10,721 bases of DNA from an uncultured Ruminococcus sp. (GCA_900545125.1 UQXS01000074.1:1-10721), one strand, 5' to 3'. Counted from the stretch's first letter, positions 1 through 7,010 are shown. A program made the numbers and translations. The notes: generated by a model from the sequence alone, not told the origin.

Positions 1-772
1 CGGCAATGGCTTCCATGCTGCCGGATTCATATGCGTTCTGGAGTGCTTCAAAGGTATCGCCCGGAAATTTTGAATCTATCGGAAGATAGACACAGCCGTC
101 ACCGTTTCCGGGCAGCTTTACTGCAAATTCAACACGGTTGCTGCTTCCGGGGATCGTAGCTGTATCACGGTCGTACTGTTCGGGGGAAAGTATTTCACCG
201 AGAATTGCTCCAAGCTGTATTTCACCGAGAATTCCACGGTTTTTTACATTGGAGAGAACCTTTTTCAGATCACCCACGCCGGAAGCTATAGTCTGCATTT
301 CGCCAAGTCCCTTGTATACCTGTTCCAGACGTTCGCTGACAAGCCGGAAAGATTCGTTCATCTTATTTTCAAGCTTTTCGTTGACAGTTGTCTGGATAGC
401 TTCCAGTTTTTTGCTGTTTTCTTCCTGAATTCCGGTGAGATGCTTTGTCATGGAAGAACGTATGGCTTCAAGCTTTATTTCGTTGTTTGATTCAAGTGTA
501 CGGAACCTGTTTTCAAGGATGCCAAGCTGCTTTTCCACGGCATCTCCGGAATTTTTCTGCGCCGAGACAAGCATATCTCCCATTGCTTTAACACTGTTGT
601 TAATGCTTACGGAAACTTCCTCACGCAGCTGCCTGCCGGATGTTTCCGTATCTTTTTTCAGTGCTTCAAGCTGAAGTCTGATATCTTTTTCCCCCGATTT
701 TCTGAGCTCTGCGAGAATGAGCAGCATAAGGAGGATCAGGATAATTCCTGTTATCAGTAATGCAATATCCAT
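1..772 (-). CDS. rmuC: DNA recombination protein RmuC, C-terminally truncated by window edge
   Basis: The gene starts at an ATG at 772 and reads about 257 codons before leaving the window, so the C-terminal part of the nuclease-like domain is missing. I translated it by hand from the minus strand. Residues 4-21 are a hydrophobic N-terminal anchor (ALLITGIILILLMLLILA). A long charged coiled-coil region follows (about 25-155). Then comes the RmuC core, visible as ASGVGDLKKVLSNVKNRG, GEIQLGAILGEILSPEQYDRD and, later, VEFAVKLPG and YLPIDSKFP. RmuC proteins are linked to limiting recombination at inverted repeats and to DNA-end processing; biochemistry in Firmicutes is poorly defined. A strong AGGAGG site sits 5-6 nt before the ATG and overlaps the upstream stop codon. 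The gap is 9 nt, so it is the third gene of the operon led by the PBP. An internal 16-nt duplication is noted separately. Confidence 0.93.
   Translation of the reverse strand, partial: MDIALLITGIILILLMLLILAELRKSGEKDIRLQLEALKKDTETSGRQLREEVSVSINNSVKAMGDMLVSAQKNSGDAVEKQLGILENRFRTLESNNEIKLEAIRSSMTKHLTGIQEENSKKLEAIQTTVNEKLENKMNESFRLVSERLEQVYKGLGEMQTIASGVGDLKKVLSNVKNRGILGEIQLGAILGEILSPEQYDRDTATIPGSSNRVEFAVKLPGNGDGCVYLPIDSKFPGDTFEALQNAYESGSMEAIA
191..233. repeat. 16-nt direct repeat inside rmuC
   Basis: TATTTCACCGAGAATT occurs at 191-206 and again, identically, at 218-233. The offset is 27 nt (9 codons). It encodes the doubled ILGEI in ...GILGEIQLGAILGEIL.... It keeps the reading frame and lies in the conserved RmuC core. 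Confidence 0.85.
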
Positions 773-781
773 TTGTTCCTC

Positions 782-1894
782 CTAAAAGTACATATACAGC
801 TGACATTTAATCATGCCGTTGTAGAGTTTGCGTCTTTTTGATGCATCTGTACCGAAGAATTTTTCAAACTGCTCGTGCGGAGAGATAATGTAGCTTTGTC
901 TGTCTCCGCCTTTGCCGAGAACACGTCCCATTTTGCGGTAGATATCTTCAGCTTCACGGAGTTCAAGCAGTCTTTCGCCGTAGGGCGGATTGCAGATCAC
1001 CACGGAATTTTCCGGCTGACGGAAACTTGTAATATCCGCCTGTTCAATTTTCAGACGTGATTTTATTCCGGCTTTGTGAGCGTTGTCAAGGGTAAGAGCG
1101 ACGGCTGAATCGTCTATATCTGCGCCGAATCCCTGAAATTCTGCCGAACGGTCAACACTGTCGATGGCACGGCTTCGTTCCTCACGCCATATTTTCTGAT
1201 CTATGCAGTCCCATTTTTCAGCTGCAAATCTTCTGTTGATTCCGGGAGCGATTTTCAGCGCCTTGAATGCAGCTTCAATAAGGATCGTTCCGCTGCCGCA
1301 GAACGGGTCGCACACTATCGTATCAGGGCGAACCCTTGCAAGATCAACGATGCCTGCCGCAAGTGTCTCCTTGATAGGAGCAGCATTTGAATTTTTTCTG
1401 TATCCTCTTTTGTGCAGTCCAACGCCGCTTGTATCGAGGTAAATTGATACGACATCTTTCAGGATGCTGAATTTTATCTGCACCGTTGCTCCGGTTTCTT
1501 CAAACCAGCTTATGCCGTACTTTGATTTAAGACGTTCGGCTGCCGCTTTCTTGACTATGGACTGGCAGTCCGGAACGCTGTGCAGCGTGGAATTGAGGGA
1601 ATATCCCTTTACGGGAAATGCATCTTTTTCGCCGATATATCGTTCAAGTTCTGCGGCTCTTACGCCCTGAAAGAGATCTTCAAAGGTGGACGCACGGAAT
1701 TCTGTCAGTTCAATGAACACTCTTTCTGCCGTTGAAAGGCAGATATTAGCCCTTGCGAGGATGTTTTCATCCCCGCTGAAGCTGATTTTTCCGTCGCTTA
1801 CACGCAGATCTGTGCCGCCTATTTTCTGTATTTCATATTTCAGTACGCTTTCCAGACCAAAATGGCATGGACAGCATAGTCTAATTTTACTCAA
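782..1894 (-). CDS. THUMP-domain class I SAM-dependent RNA methyltransferase (RlmL N-terminal/YpsC type)
   Basis: This 370-aa protein is close to the length of Bacillus YpsC, a family once labelled N6-adenine DNA methylase. Family knowledge points to N2-methylation of a guanosine in 23S rRNA, as by the N-terminal half of E. coli RlmL. Residues about 1-155 form the ferredoxin-like plus THUMP RNA-binding part (CPCHFGLESVLKYEI at the start). Residues about 156-360 are the Rossmann methyltransferase: HKRGYRKNSN, SAM-binding DPFCGSGT (196-203), acidic GADID (257-261) and catalytic NPPYGERL (302-309). It lacks the second methyltransferase domain of E. coli RlmL. The start is a TTG at 1894, supported by a strong AAGGTGAT site ending 3-4 nt upstream and overlapping the PBP stop. 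Only 9 nt separate it from each neighbour, so it is the middle gene of a PBP-methyltransferase-rmuC operon. The exact target guanosine cannot be read from sequence. Confidence 0.9.
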   Translation of the reverse strand: MSKIRLCCPCHFGLESVLKYEIQKIGGTDLRVSDGKISFSGDENILARANICLSTAERVFIELTEFRASTFEDLFQGVRAAELERYIGEKDAFPVKGYSLNSTLHSVPDCQSIVKKAAAERLKSKYGISWFEETGATVQIKFSILKDVVSIYLDTSGVGLHKRGYRKNSNAAPIKETLAAGIVDLARVRPDTIVCDPFCGSGTILIEAAFKALKIAPGINRRFAAEKWDCIDQKIWREERSRAIDSVDRSAEFQGFGADIDDSAVALTLDNAHKAGIKSRLKIEQADITSFRQPENSVVICNPPYGERLLELREAEDIYRKMGRVLGKGGDRQSYIISPHEQFEKFFGTDASKRRKLYNGMIKCQLYMYF

Positions 1895-1903
1895 AATATC
1901 ACC

Positions 1904-4552
1904 TTACCAAGTCTGATCGCCGTCGGCATCACCGCCGCCGTAGTCGCCGCCGCCTGTGTTTCCGCCGTAGTCTCCGCCACCGGTATCACCGCCGCCAGTG
2001 TCACCGCCTGTATTTCCGCCGCCGATATCGCCGCCGCCAGTGTCGCCGCCTGTATTTCCGCCGCCGGTATCACCGCCGCCAACGTCGCCGCCTGTGTTTC
2101 CACCGACATCTCCGCCCCCGGTCTGACCGCCGTTATCGGGATTTGTATACACGGGTTCCTGCGGAGCTACATAATGACCGCCGTCGCAGTAAGGAGCGTT
2201 CGATTCCTTCCAGTATCCCATCTGGGAACTTCTCGGACATCCCTGTCCTGCAATTTTTCCGGTAGCGGTACACCATGGAGATTCAATTACGCCTCGTACA
2301 GGATCGAAGTCTGCCGGAGTATTTGTAAAATGCGTATCGGCGTATTCACCGATAATATTCTTCCATACATCGGCAGAATGGATGTAGTTCGGAAGCTGCA
2401 TATCGTCTCTGTATTCCTTGTAGCCGATAGTAACTCCGCTTACAAAGTCTCTTGTAAGACCTACGAAAGTAAGATCCCACCAGTTTTCGTTTGTACCGGT
2501 TTTTCCGCATACGACTTTATTGTTCAGCTTTGCACCCGTACCTGTACCGTTGTCAACAACGTTCTTCAGGAGACGGTTCATGACCCATGCGGTCTGATCG
2601 CTTACTGCCTGACGCTTATTTCCGTCGTTCTGATATATTACATCGCCGTTGCTGTTCTCAATTTTTGTGATAATGTGTGCCTCGCAGAAATTGCCCTCGT
2701 TTCCGTACGGCAGATAAGCGTTTACCATGTCCTGCAAGGTAATGCCGTATGTCAGGGATCCCACCGACAGCGGAGGAAGAACCTCACCGTCCATGGGGTC
2801 AAGGTCAAGACCAAGCTGCTCGGTGCAGAATTTATAGACAGCCTGGGGTGTGAGTTCCTGACAAAGTTGTGCCGGAACGGTGTTGTATGATTTCTGCAGG
2901 AAGTAGTAGATGAAGTTCGTCTGACCCGAAATGCTGATATCGCCGCCTGTAGAGTAGTTTGTAGGCCAGGGCTTGCCGTTTACATCCATTACCTTTTTGT
3001 CGGTATAAACCGAGCCCCAGTGGATGTGGTCTGTTTCGAGAGCCAGACCATAGGTAGAGATAGGCTTGATAGTCGAACCGATAGAACGCTTGTCTCTTAC
3101 GGCGTAGTTGGTTACGAGAGAGTGCGTCTTTTCGCCCCAGTTGCCCACTGTAGCCTTGATTGAACCGTCATAATTCAAGGCAACGAAAGCAACGTGGGGG
3201 AGCGATTCGTCATCGGTTATTTCGCCGTCGCCGTTTATATCCACCCATTGTCTTACGCTTTCGGACGAAAGGAAGTTGTCAAGATTGAGGAACTTTTCTT
3301 CAACGTAATTCTGCATATCGTTGTCGATATATGAGTAGATCTTGTATCCTCCCGTATTGATGCGTTTGAGAGCAGTATCAAAGTCAATGTTCATTTCTTT
3401 CATGAAGAAGTCGATAGCCTCGAAATATATCGCATCGAGAGCCCATGAGTAGGCTTCCTGTTCTTCTTTAAGCTGTTCGACGGCATCTTCGGGATGAGCT
3501 TTCAGATATTCTTCCGAGTCAGTATAGATTATAGGCGTATTGAGATATTCCTGATACTCGTCGTAAGTGATAGCTCCGTTTTCGTAGAGCTTGTACAGAA
3601 CATATTTCTGACGGACAGTATTGTTGGCACGTCCGTCGCTTGTCAGAGGACTTTTCAGATTAAGTTCGTCCTCGTGATAATACTGCATGGGGCCGTATTT
3701 TTCCGGATCTTTAGGTATTGAAGCGAGCACTGCCGCTTCCGGAATGCTTATCTGATCCACAGTTTTTCCGAAGTAGTTGATGCAGGCAAGTTCGATGCCG
3801 TTGACTGCTCCGCCGAAGCTGATGTAGTTAAGATATTCCTCTAATATCTGGTCTTTGGAGTAGGTTTTTTCCAGCTGCATAGCTGCAAAGATCTCACGTA
3901 TTTTTCGCTGCGGCGATTGTTCGTCGTCGCCGGTAAGATTTTTGATAAGCTGCTGGGTAATGGTAGATCCGCCCTGATTTGTGTCGTAGAAGTGCAGGAA
4001 CATATTCAGGAATGCCGAGAAAGTTCGCTTATAGTCAACTCCGTCGTGAACGTAAAAACGTTCATCCTCGGTGTAAACAAAGGCATCCCTGACGTGCTGC
4101 GGTATCTTGTCGATAGAGACAGGGATACGCTGAACGGTGGACTTTACCCTGTGCAGCTGTACAATTTTTTCCTTGCCGTTTTCGTCGATTTCAGTACCGT
4201 AGAAGAAAGTATCGCTTCCGGATTCAAGCGTCTGAAATGTGATGCTGCTGCTGTCGTCCATGAAGTCAAGGACATAGACCGTCAGCGCCGTTGCAACTAT
4301 AGTTCCCGTGATTATCATTACGAGGAACAGGGAGAGCAGAGTTGTTGCGATAACGGCTATAAGCTTTTTGAAGATACGGAAAGGGAGGCTGTGCTTTTTT
4401 TTCTTCTTTTTCCCTTTTTTCGGCGGCGGATCTTCCGGTCGTTTCATTTCCTCAGCGCCGTCTGTCTGCGGAAACTCCGTGTTGAAATTATTATCGTCCA
4501 TTCTGAAATTTGCCGCTGCATTTTCCAAAAAATGCAGTGACGCTCCTTTCAT
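1904..4552 (-). CDS. Bifunctional class A penicillin-binding protein (GT51 transglycosylase plus transpeptidase)
   Basis: This PBP1-type enzyme polymerises lipid II into glycan strands and cross-links peptides outside the membrane. In the 882-aa reading, a Lys-rich cytoplasmic stretch (44-53) precedes a signal anchor (about 62-95). The GT51 domain shows the catalytic EDERFYVHDG (162-171, E162), GGSTITQQLIKNLT (194-207) and QLEKTYSKDQILEEYLN (226-242). The transpeptidase shows SxxK as S493-TI-K496, SYN (555-557) and KTGT (684-687). An EF-hand-like loop lies at 438-449. A clostridial-type Cys-containing segment (761-789) leads into a Gly/Asp/Thr repeat tail (about 808-882). The start is unsettled: the ATG at 4552 has no ribosome-binding site, while the ATG at 4501 (giving 865 aa, beginning MDDNNF) matches the usual N-terminus better but is also poorly placed, with AAAGGAG lying between the two. 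First gene of its operon; its own promoter is visible upstream. Confidence 0.95.
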   Translation of the reverse strand: MKGASLHFLENAAANFRMDDNNFNTEFPQTDGAEEMKRPEDPPPKKGKKKKKKHSLPFRIFKKLIAVIATTLLSLFLVMIITGTIVATALTVYVLDFMDDSSSITFQTLESGSDTFFYGTEIDENGKEKIVQLHRVKSTVQRIPVSIDKIPQHVRDAFVYTEDERFYVHDGVDYKRTFSAFLNMFLHFYDTNQGGSTITQQLIKNLTGDDEQSPQRKIREIFAAMQLEKTYSKDQILEEYLNYISFGGAVNGIELACINYFGKTVDQISIPEAAVLASIPKDPEKYGPMQYYHEDELNLKSPLTSDGRANNTVRQKYVLYKLYENGAITYDEYQEYLNTPIIYTDSEEYLKAHPEDAVEQLKEEQEAYSWALDAIYFEAIDFFMKEMNIDFDTALKRINTGGYKIYSYIDNDMQNYVEEKFLNLDNFLSSESVRQWVDINGDGEITDDESLPHVAFVALNYDGSIKATVGNWGEKTHSLVTNYAVRDKRSIGSTIKPISTYGLALETDHIHWGSVYTDKKVMDVNGKPWPTNYSTGGDISISGQTNFIYYFLQKSYNTVPAQLCQELTPQAVYKFCTEQLGLDLDPMDGEVLPPLSVGSLTYGITLQDMVNAYLPYGNEGNFCEAHIITKIENSNGDVIYQNDGNKRQAVSDQTAWVMNRLLKNVVDNGTGTGAKLNNKVVCGKTGTNENWWDLTFVGLTRDFVSGVTIGYKEYRDDMQLPNYIHSADVWKNIIGEYADTHFTNTPADFDPVRGVIESPWCTATGKIAGQGCPRSSQMGYWKESNAPYCDGGHYVAPQEPVYTNPDNGGQTGGGDVGGNTGGDVGGGDTGGGNTGGDTGGGDIGGGNTGGDTGGGDTGGGDYGGNTGGGDYGGGDADGDQTW
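1922..2130 (-). repeat. Tandem repeats encoding the Gly-rich C-terminal tail of the PBP
   Basis: This GC-rich stretch encodes GGGDTGGG/GGNTGGD-type repeats. The clearest unit is 42 nt (14 codons): the landmark AGTGTC recurs at 1997 and 2039, with a diverged copy (AACGTC) at 2081, and the flanking CCGCCTGTATTTCCGCCGCC matches between the first two units. The copies differ at a few third positions. Shorter GGGDYGG/GGDTGG units lie towards the stop codon. Such tails are probably disordered, outside the membrane and in the wall, and likely to vary in copy number between strains. Confidence 0.85.
3206..3241 (-). other. EF-hand/dockerin-type calcium-binding loop within the PBP
   Basis: Codons 438-449 of the long reading encode DINGDGEITDDE. 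This fits the 12-residue EF-hand loop: D at 1, N at 3, D at 5, G at 6, I at 8 and E at 12. It lies in the linker between the GT51 and transpeptidase domains, just before the PHVAFVALNYDG strand that opens the transpeptidase. The match to the loop pattern is directly visible; calcium binding is inferred. Only one loop was seen, whereas classic EF-hands and dockerins carry a pair. Confidence 0.65.
4516..4537 (-). promoter_or_regulatory. Perfect 9-bp stem-loop in the pbp translation-start region
   Basis: CTGCATTTT (4516-4524) and AAAATGCAG (4529-4537) are exact inverted repeats around a 4-nt loop. In the pbp mRNA the hairpin sits between an AAAGGAG motif (4543-4549) and the in-frame ATG at 4501. 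No U-run follows, so it is not an intrinsic terminator. It may affect start choice or translation, or be incidental. Confidence 0.5.
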
Positions 4553-4579
4553 AAAAATACATATAAATATACATCATAA

Positions 4580-4627
4580 ATTATAGCACATTTATTTGTT
4601 TTTGTTAAGGACTTTTTTAAAAAAACG
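4580..4627 (-). promoter_or_regulatory. Sigma-A promoter of the pbp-methyltransferase-rmuC operon with UP-like tract
   Basis: Reading the minus strand, a -35 box TTAACA (4603-4608) and a -10 box TATAAT (4580-4585) are separated by exactly 17 nt. They predict a start near 4573, about 20 nt before the ATG at 4552. Immediately upstream, at roughly -40 to -53, is a run of T then A (4613-4626) in the position and composition of an alpha-CTD UP element. No better promoter was seen in this gap for the leftward genes. Confidence 0.7.
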
Positions 4628-4663
4628 TCATTTTGTATAATTATAGAAAATTCATCCGATAAT

Positions 4664-4700
4664 ATTTATGTCAACACCGCACAATGCCGTTGACATGAAT
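4664..4700. promoter_or_regulatory. Inverted repeat upstream of the BofC-like gene
   Basis: ATTTATGTCAAC (4664-4675) and GTTGACATGAAT (4689-4700) are inverted repeats matching at 11 of 12 positions, with a 13-nt spacer. The right arm contains TTGACA (4690-4695), a consensus -35 box, but no good -10 lies 17 nt downstream. It could be an operator over a weak promoter for the gene at 4755, or a leader hairpin. The rest of the 4553-4754 gap is AT-rich, with a second possible plus-strand -10 (TATAAT, 4636-4641) lacking a clear -35. Confidence 0.5.
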
Positions 4701-4754
4701 TATGTATGCGTGAAAATTATTCATTGATGTTTTGTGATGCAAAGGAGTGGTTCT

Positions 4755-5093
4755 ATGAATAAAATTTTTGACAAACGTATCTATTTTATTATTCTGACTG
4801 CGCTGACAGTATCAGGTTTTTTGATTATCTGCACTCTCAGTCAGACTGTTCGTCAGGAACGGATAGAGTCGAAGCTTGAAGTTGCCGCTCAGGACGACCC
4901 CGACCCGTTGTACGTCGTCAGGGAGCACAACGGAAAGATAGCCGTATTCTGCCGGGGAAGCTCACGGCCGTTCCGCTATCTTGAATTCAACATTTCGCTT
5001 CTGCCCGATTTTGACCGTGAACAGCTCCGTGAAGGCATTGAGTTCTATGACGTGGAGGAACTGGAAACCTATATTCAAGATGTAGAGGGATGA
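4755..5093 (+). CDS. Small membrane-anchored protein with BofC C-terminal-like domain
   Basis: This 112-aa protein has one N-terminal membrane segment (about residues 9-29, YFIILTALTVSGFLIICTL). An outside domain (about 51-110) runs from LYVVREHNGKIAVF through SLLPDFDREQLREGIEFYD to EELETYI. The pattern of a YxVxExNGxIAVF strand, then LPxxDxxxLxxGI and xxEEL, is that of the BofC C-terminal domain common in small clostridial proteins. Bacillus BofC signals between forespore and mother cell by restraining the SpoIVB protease. This protein lacks the rest of BofC, so a sporulation role is not shown. The ATG at 4755 is chosen because AGGAG lies 7 nt upstream; a GTG 21 nt earlier has no such site and includes the binding site in its coding sequence. 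It is a single-gene unit with a strong terminator downstream. Confidence 0.72.
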   Translation: MNKIFDKRIYFIILTALTVSGFLIICTLSQTVRQERIESKLEVAAQDDPDPLYVVREHNGKIAVFCRGSSRPFRYLEFNISLLPDFDREQLREGIEFYDVEELETYIQDVEG

Positions 5094-5107
5094 CCAATAC
5101 AAAGCAG

Positions 5108-5188
5108 CACCGTGCATAGCGAGTATATACTCATCTCTATTGCGTGTTACAACAGAGGTGAGTATAACATCTTTGCACGGTGTTTTCT
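5108..5188 (+). terminator. Long two-part stem-loop terminator between convergent genes
   Basis: Outer arms CACCGTGCA (5108-5116) and TGCACGGTG (5174-5182) are perfect complements, followed by TTTTCTT. Nested inside, TATACTCATCTCT (5126-5138) pairs with AGAGGTGAGTATA (5154-5166); the single exception is a G-U pair in the plus-strand RNA, which is an A-C mismatch in the minus-strand RNA. The T-run and the wobble both favour termination of the plus-strand gene. The structure also follows the glgB stop codon directly, but on that strand the downstream T content is weak. Confidence 0.75.
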
Positions 5189-6990
5189 TACATTTTTTGC
5201 TTATCCTGCGCAAGAAGAAACATGAATCCGGAATAAGGCGGAATATCCATTGTTATCATATCGTCATGGGGCCGGAAAGATGTTTTGCCCTCCGGAGTTC
5301 TTCCGCTGTATAGCTGACAGTCGGAATCAAGCAGAAGCCTGACCCTGAAATTACTGCCGATCTTAACGGTATAGTCAGGCTGATACCAGTCGGAAAGATT
5401 AAGCACGGTAAGAATATCGCCGTCCCTGCTTTTTCTTCTGAGAGCATATACACAGCGTTCGGAGGAATTGCAGTCATCCCACATGAAGTTTGTCGGATCG
5501 TAGTCGTAATGAAGCGCATTGTATTTAAGATAGATCATATTGAGTTCACGTATATAGCGGCGGAAGGAATCGTGAACAGGATATCTGAGCATATCCCAGT
5601 CCTGCTGACGTTTTTCGTCCCATTCCCGGAGCTGTGCAAATTCATTGCCCATAAAGTTGAGCTTTTTGCCGGGGTGAGCTGTCATATACATATATAGTAC
5701 CCTTGCCTGCGGGAATTTATCCTCGTAATCTCCGTGCATTTTCTGAGCAACAGACGCTTTGCCGTGAACGACTTCATCGTGAGACAAAGGCATGATAAAT
5801 CGTTCATTGTAGAAATAGAGCATGGAAAAAGTCAGTTTGTTGTACAGTCCGCTGCGGAAAATAGGGGAGCTTCGGAAGAAATCAAGAGTATCGTGCATCC
5901 AGCCCATATCCCATTTGTAGTCGAAGCCAAGACCTCCCTCCGATACCGGAGCGGTTACTTTGGGGTATGCGGAAGAATCCTCGGCTGAAATTATCGCAGA
6001 GGGATGCCTTGCTTTCAGACCGGTATTCATTGATCTCAGGAATTCTATAGCGCATTTGTTTTCCCCACGATTTTCGTCACCGTTCCAGTAGATCATATTG
6101 CGGACGGCGTCCATTCTCAGACCGTCAAAGTGGTAGACGGTAAGCCAGTAATTGGCTGCGGACTGAATAAACGACCTCACTTCGCCTTTGGAGTGCATAA
6201 AGTTCCGGCTGCCCCATTCGTTGTAGCCGATGTCGTCGCTGGGATATTCGTAGAGATGTGTGCCGTCGTATTCGGTGAGACCGTAGTGATCCACGGCGAA
6301 ATGGACGGGGATGAAGTCAACTATTACGCCGATATTGCTGCGGTGACACTTGTCCACAAATTCCATAAGCTGGGCAGGAGTGCCGTAACGTGAGGTAGGG
6401 GCGAAGAATCCTGTGCTCTGATATCCCCATGATTCATCGCAGGGATGTTCGTTCAGCGGCATTATCTCGATAAAGTTATAGCCGTATTCCCTGACGTAAG
6501 AAATAAGCGGATCAGCTATTTCAGCGTAATTATACCATTTCCCCGGATCGTCCGTTTCTTTTCTCCATGAGCCGAGATGAACTTCGTAGATGTTCATGGG
6601 TTTGTCTTTGCAGTCTGTCCGGCGGTTCATCCATTTGCTGTCGCCGAAGCGGTAATTCTTCAGACTGCGGATAACCGAACAGGTTCCCGGTCTTAGTTCC
6701 ATGCTGTAACCGTAGGGATCACAGTGGTCGATGAAATTGCCGTTTTTGTCGTAGATGCGGTATTTATAGCGCATTCCCTCAAGAGCCTCGTCAACGGTCA
6801 GTTCATAGAAATTTCCGTCGGCAGCCGGTTTCATGGGAATATCATCCCAACTGCTGAAATCGCCTATAACCGATACTTTTGAAGCGTTCGGCGCATAAGT
6901 GCGGAAAAGAGTTCCGTTTTTCGAGGTGTGTGCGCCCATATATTCGTATGCATTAAATTCATTTCCTTTGTAAAAGCCGTATATATCCAT
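5188..6990 (-). CDS. glgB: 1,4-alpha-glucan (glycogen) branching enzyme, GH13
   Basis: This 600-aa cytoplasmic enzyme cuts alpha-1,4 glucan chains and reattaches them as alpha-1,6 branches during glycogen synthesis. An N-terminal CBM48-type domain (about 10-100) contains AYEYMGAH, FRTYAPNASKVSVIGDFSSWD and DPYGYSMELRPG. The GH13 barrel shows all four conserved regions: DFIPVH (225-230), GLRMDAV with nucleophile D294, SAEDSS with acid/base E337, and SHDEVVHGK with H404/D405. The branching-enzyme signature NIYEVHLGSWR is near 133. A C-terminal beta domain ends the protein. It is slightly shorter than the usual 630-730 aa because the N-terminal extension is short. The ATG at 6990 has AAGGTGA about 8 nt upstream and gives the family-typical start MDIYGFYKGNEF; a TTG at 7020 is less likely. 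No other glg gene is nearby. It is divergent from, and likely controlled by, the adjacent TetR-family gene. Confidence 0.95.
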   Translation of the reverse strand: MDIYGFYKGNEFNAYEYMGAHTSKNGTLFRTYAPNASKVSVIGDFSSWDDIPMKPAADGNFYELTVDEALEGMRYKYRIYDKNGNFIDHCDPYGYSMELRPGTCSVIRSLKNYRFGDSKWMNRRTDCKDKPMNIYEVHLGSWRKETDDPGKWYNYAEIADPLISYVREYGYNFIEIMPLNEHPCDESWGYQSTGFFAPTSRYGTPAQLMEFVDKCHRSNIGVIVDFIPVHFAVDHYGLTEYDGTHLYEYPSDDIGYNEWGSRNFMHSKGEVRSFIQSAANYWLTVYHFDGLRMDAVRNMIYWNGDENRGENKCAIEFLRSMNTGLKARHPSAIISAEDSSAYPKVTAPVSEGGLGFDYKWDMGWMHDTLDFFRSSPIFRSGLYNKLTFSMLYFYNERFIMPLSHDEVVHGKASVAQKMHGDYEDKFPQARVLYMYMTAHPGKKLNFMGNEFAQLREWDEKRQQDWDMLRYPVHDSFRRYIRELNMIYLKYNALHYDYDPTNFMWDDCNSSERCVYALRRKSRDGDILTVLNLSDWYQPDYTVKIGSNFRVRLLLDSDCQLYSGRTPEGKTSFRPHDDMITMDIPPYSGFMFLLAQDKQKM

Positions 6991-7010
6991 AATTTTTTCA
7001 CCTTGGTTTC

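Noticed and set aside
138..674. Plus-strand frames of 96 and 79 codons near the left edge
   Set aside because: They are antisense to rmuC, whose translation gives a clear RmuC core.
1891..2109. Ala/Thr-rich minus-strand frame at the PBP 3' end
   Set aside because: It is an out-of-frame reading of the Gly-tail tandem repeats.
1980..2110. Regular 42-nt repeats considered as a CRISPR-like array
   Set aside because: The repeats are contiguous with no unique spacers, keep the reading frame and encode the PBP tail; no cas genes are nearby.
2174..2890. A 238-codon plus-strand open frame opposite the PBP gene
   Set aside because: It lies wholly antisense to a clear transpeptidase domain, has no ribosome-binding site or recognisable domain, and is Cys/Val-rich, as expected from a mirrored reading of the PBP codons.
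3917..4540. A 207-codon plus-strand open frame opposite the PBP N-terminal half
   Set aside because: It is antisense to the GT51 domain, without family motifs or initiation signals.
4734..4754. GTG at 4734 as the start of the BofC-like gene
   Set aside because: It would translate through the AAAGGAG site that is ideally spaced for the ATG at 4755.
5188..6990. GlgB suspected of a degenerate catalytic site (DFIPVH instead of DWVPVH)
   Set aside because: The Asp and His of that region are kept, and the nucleophile, acid/base and HDE residues are all present, so it looks fully functional.
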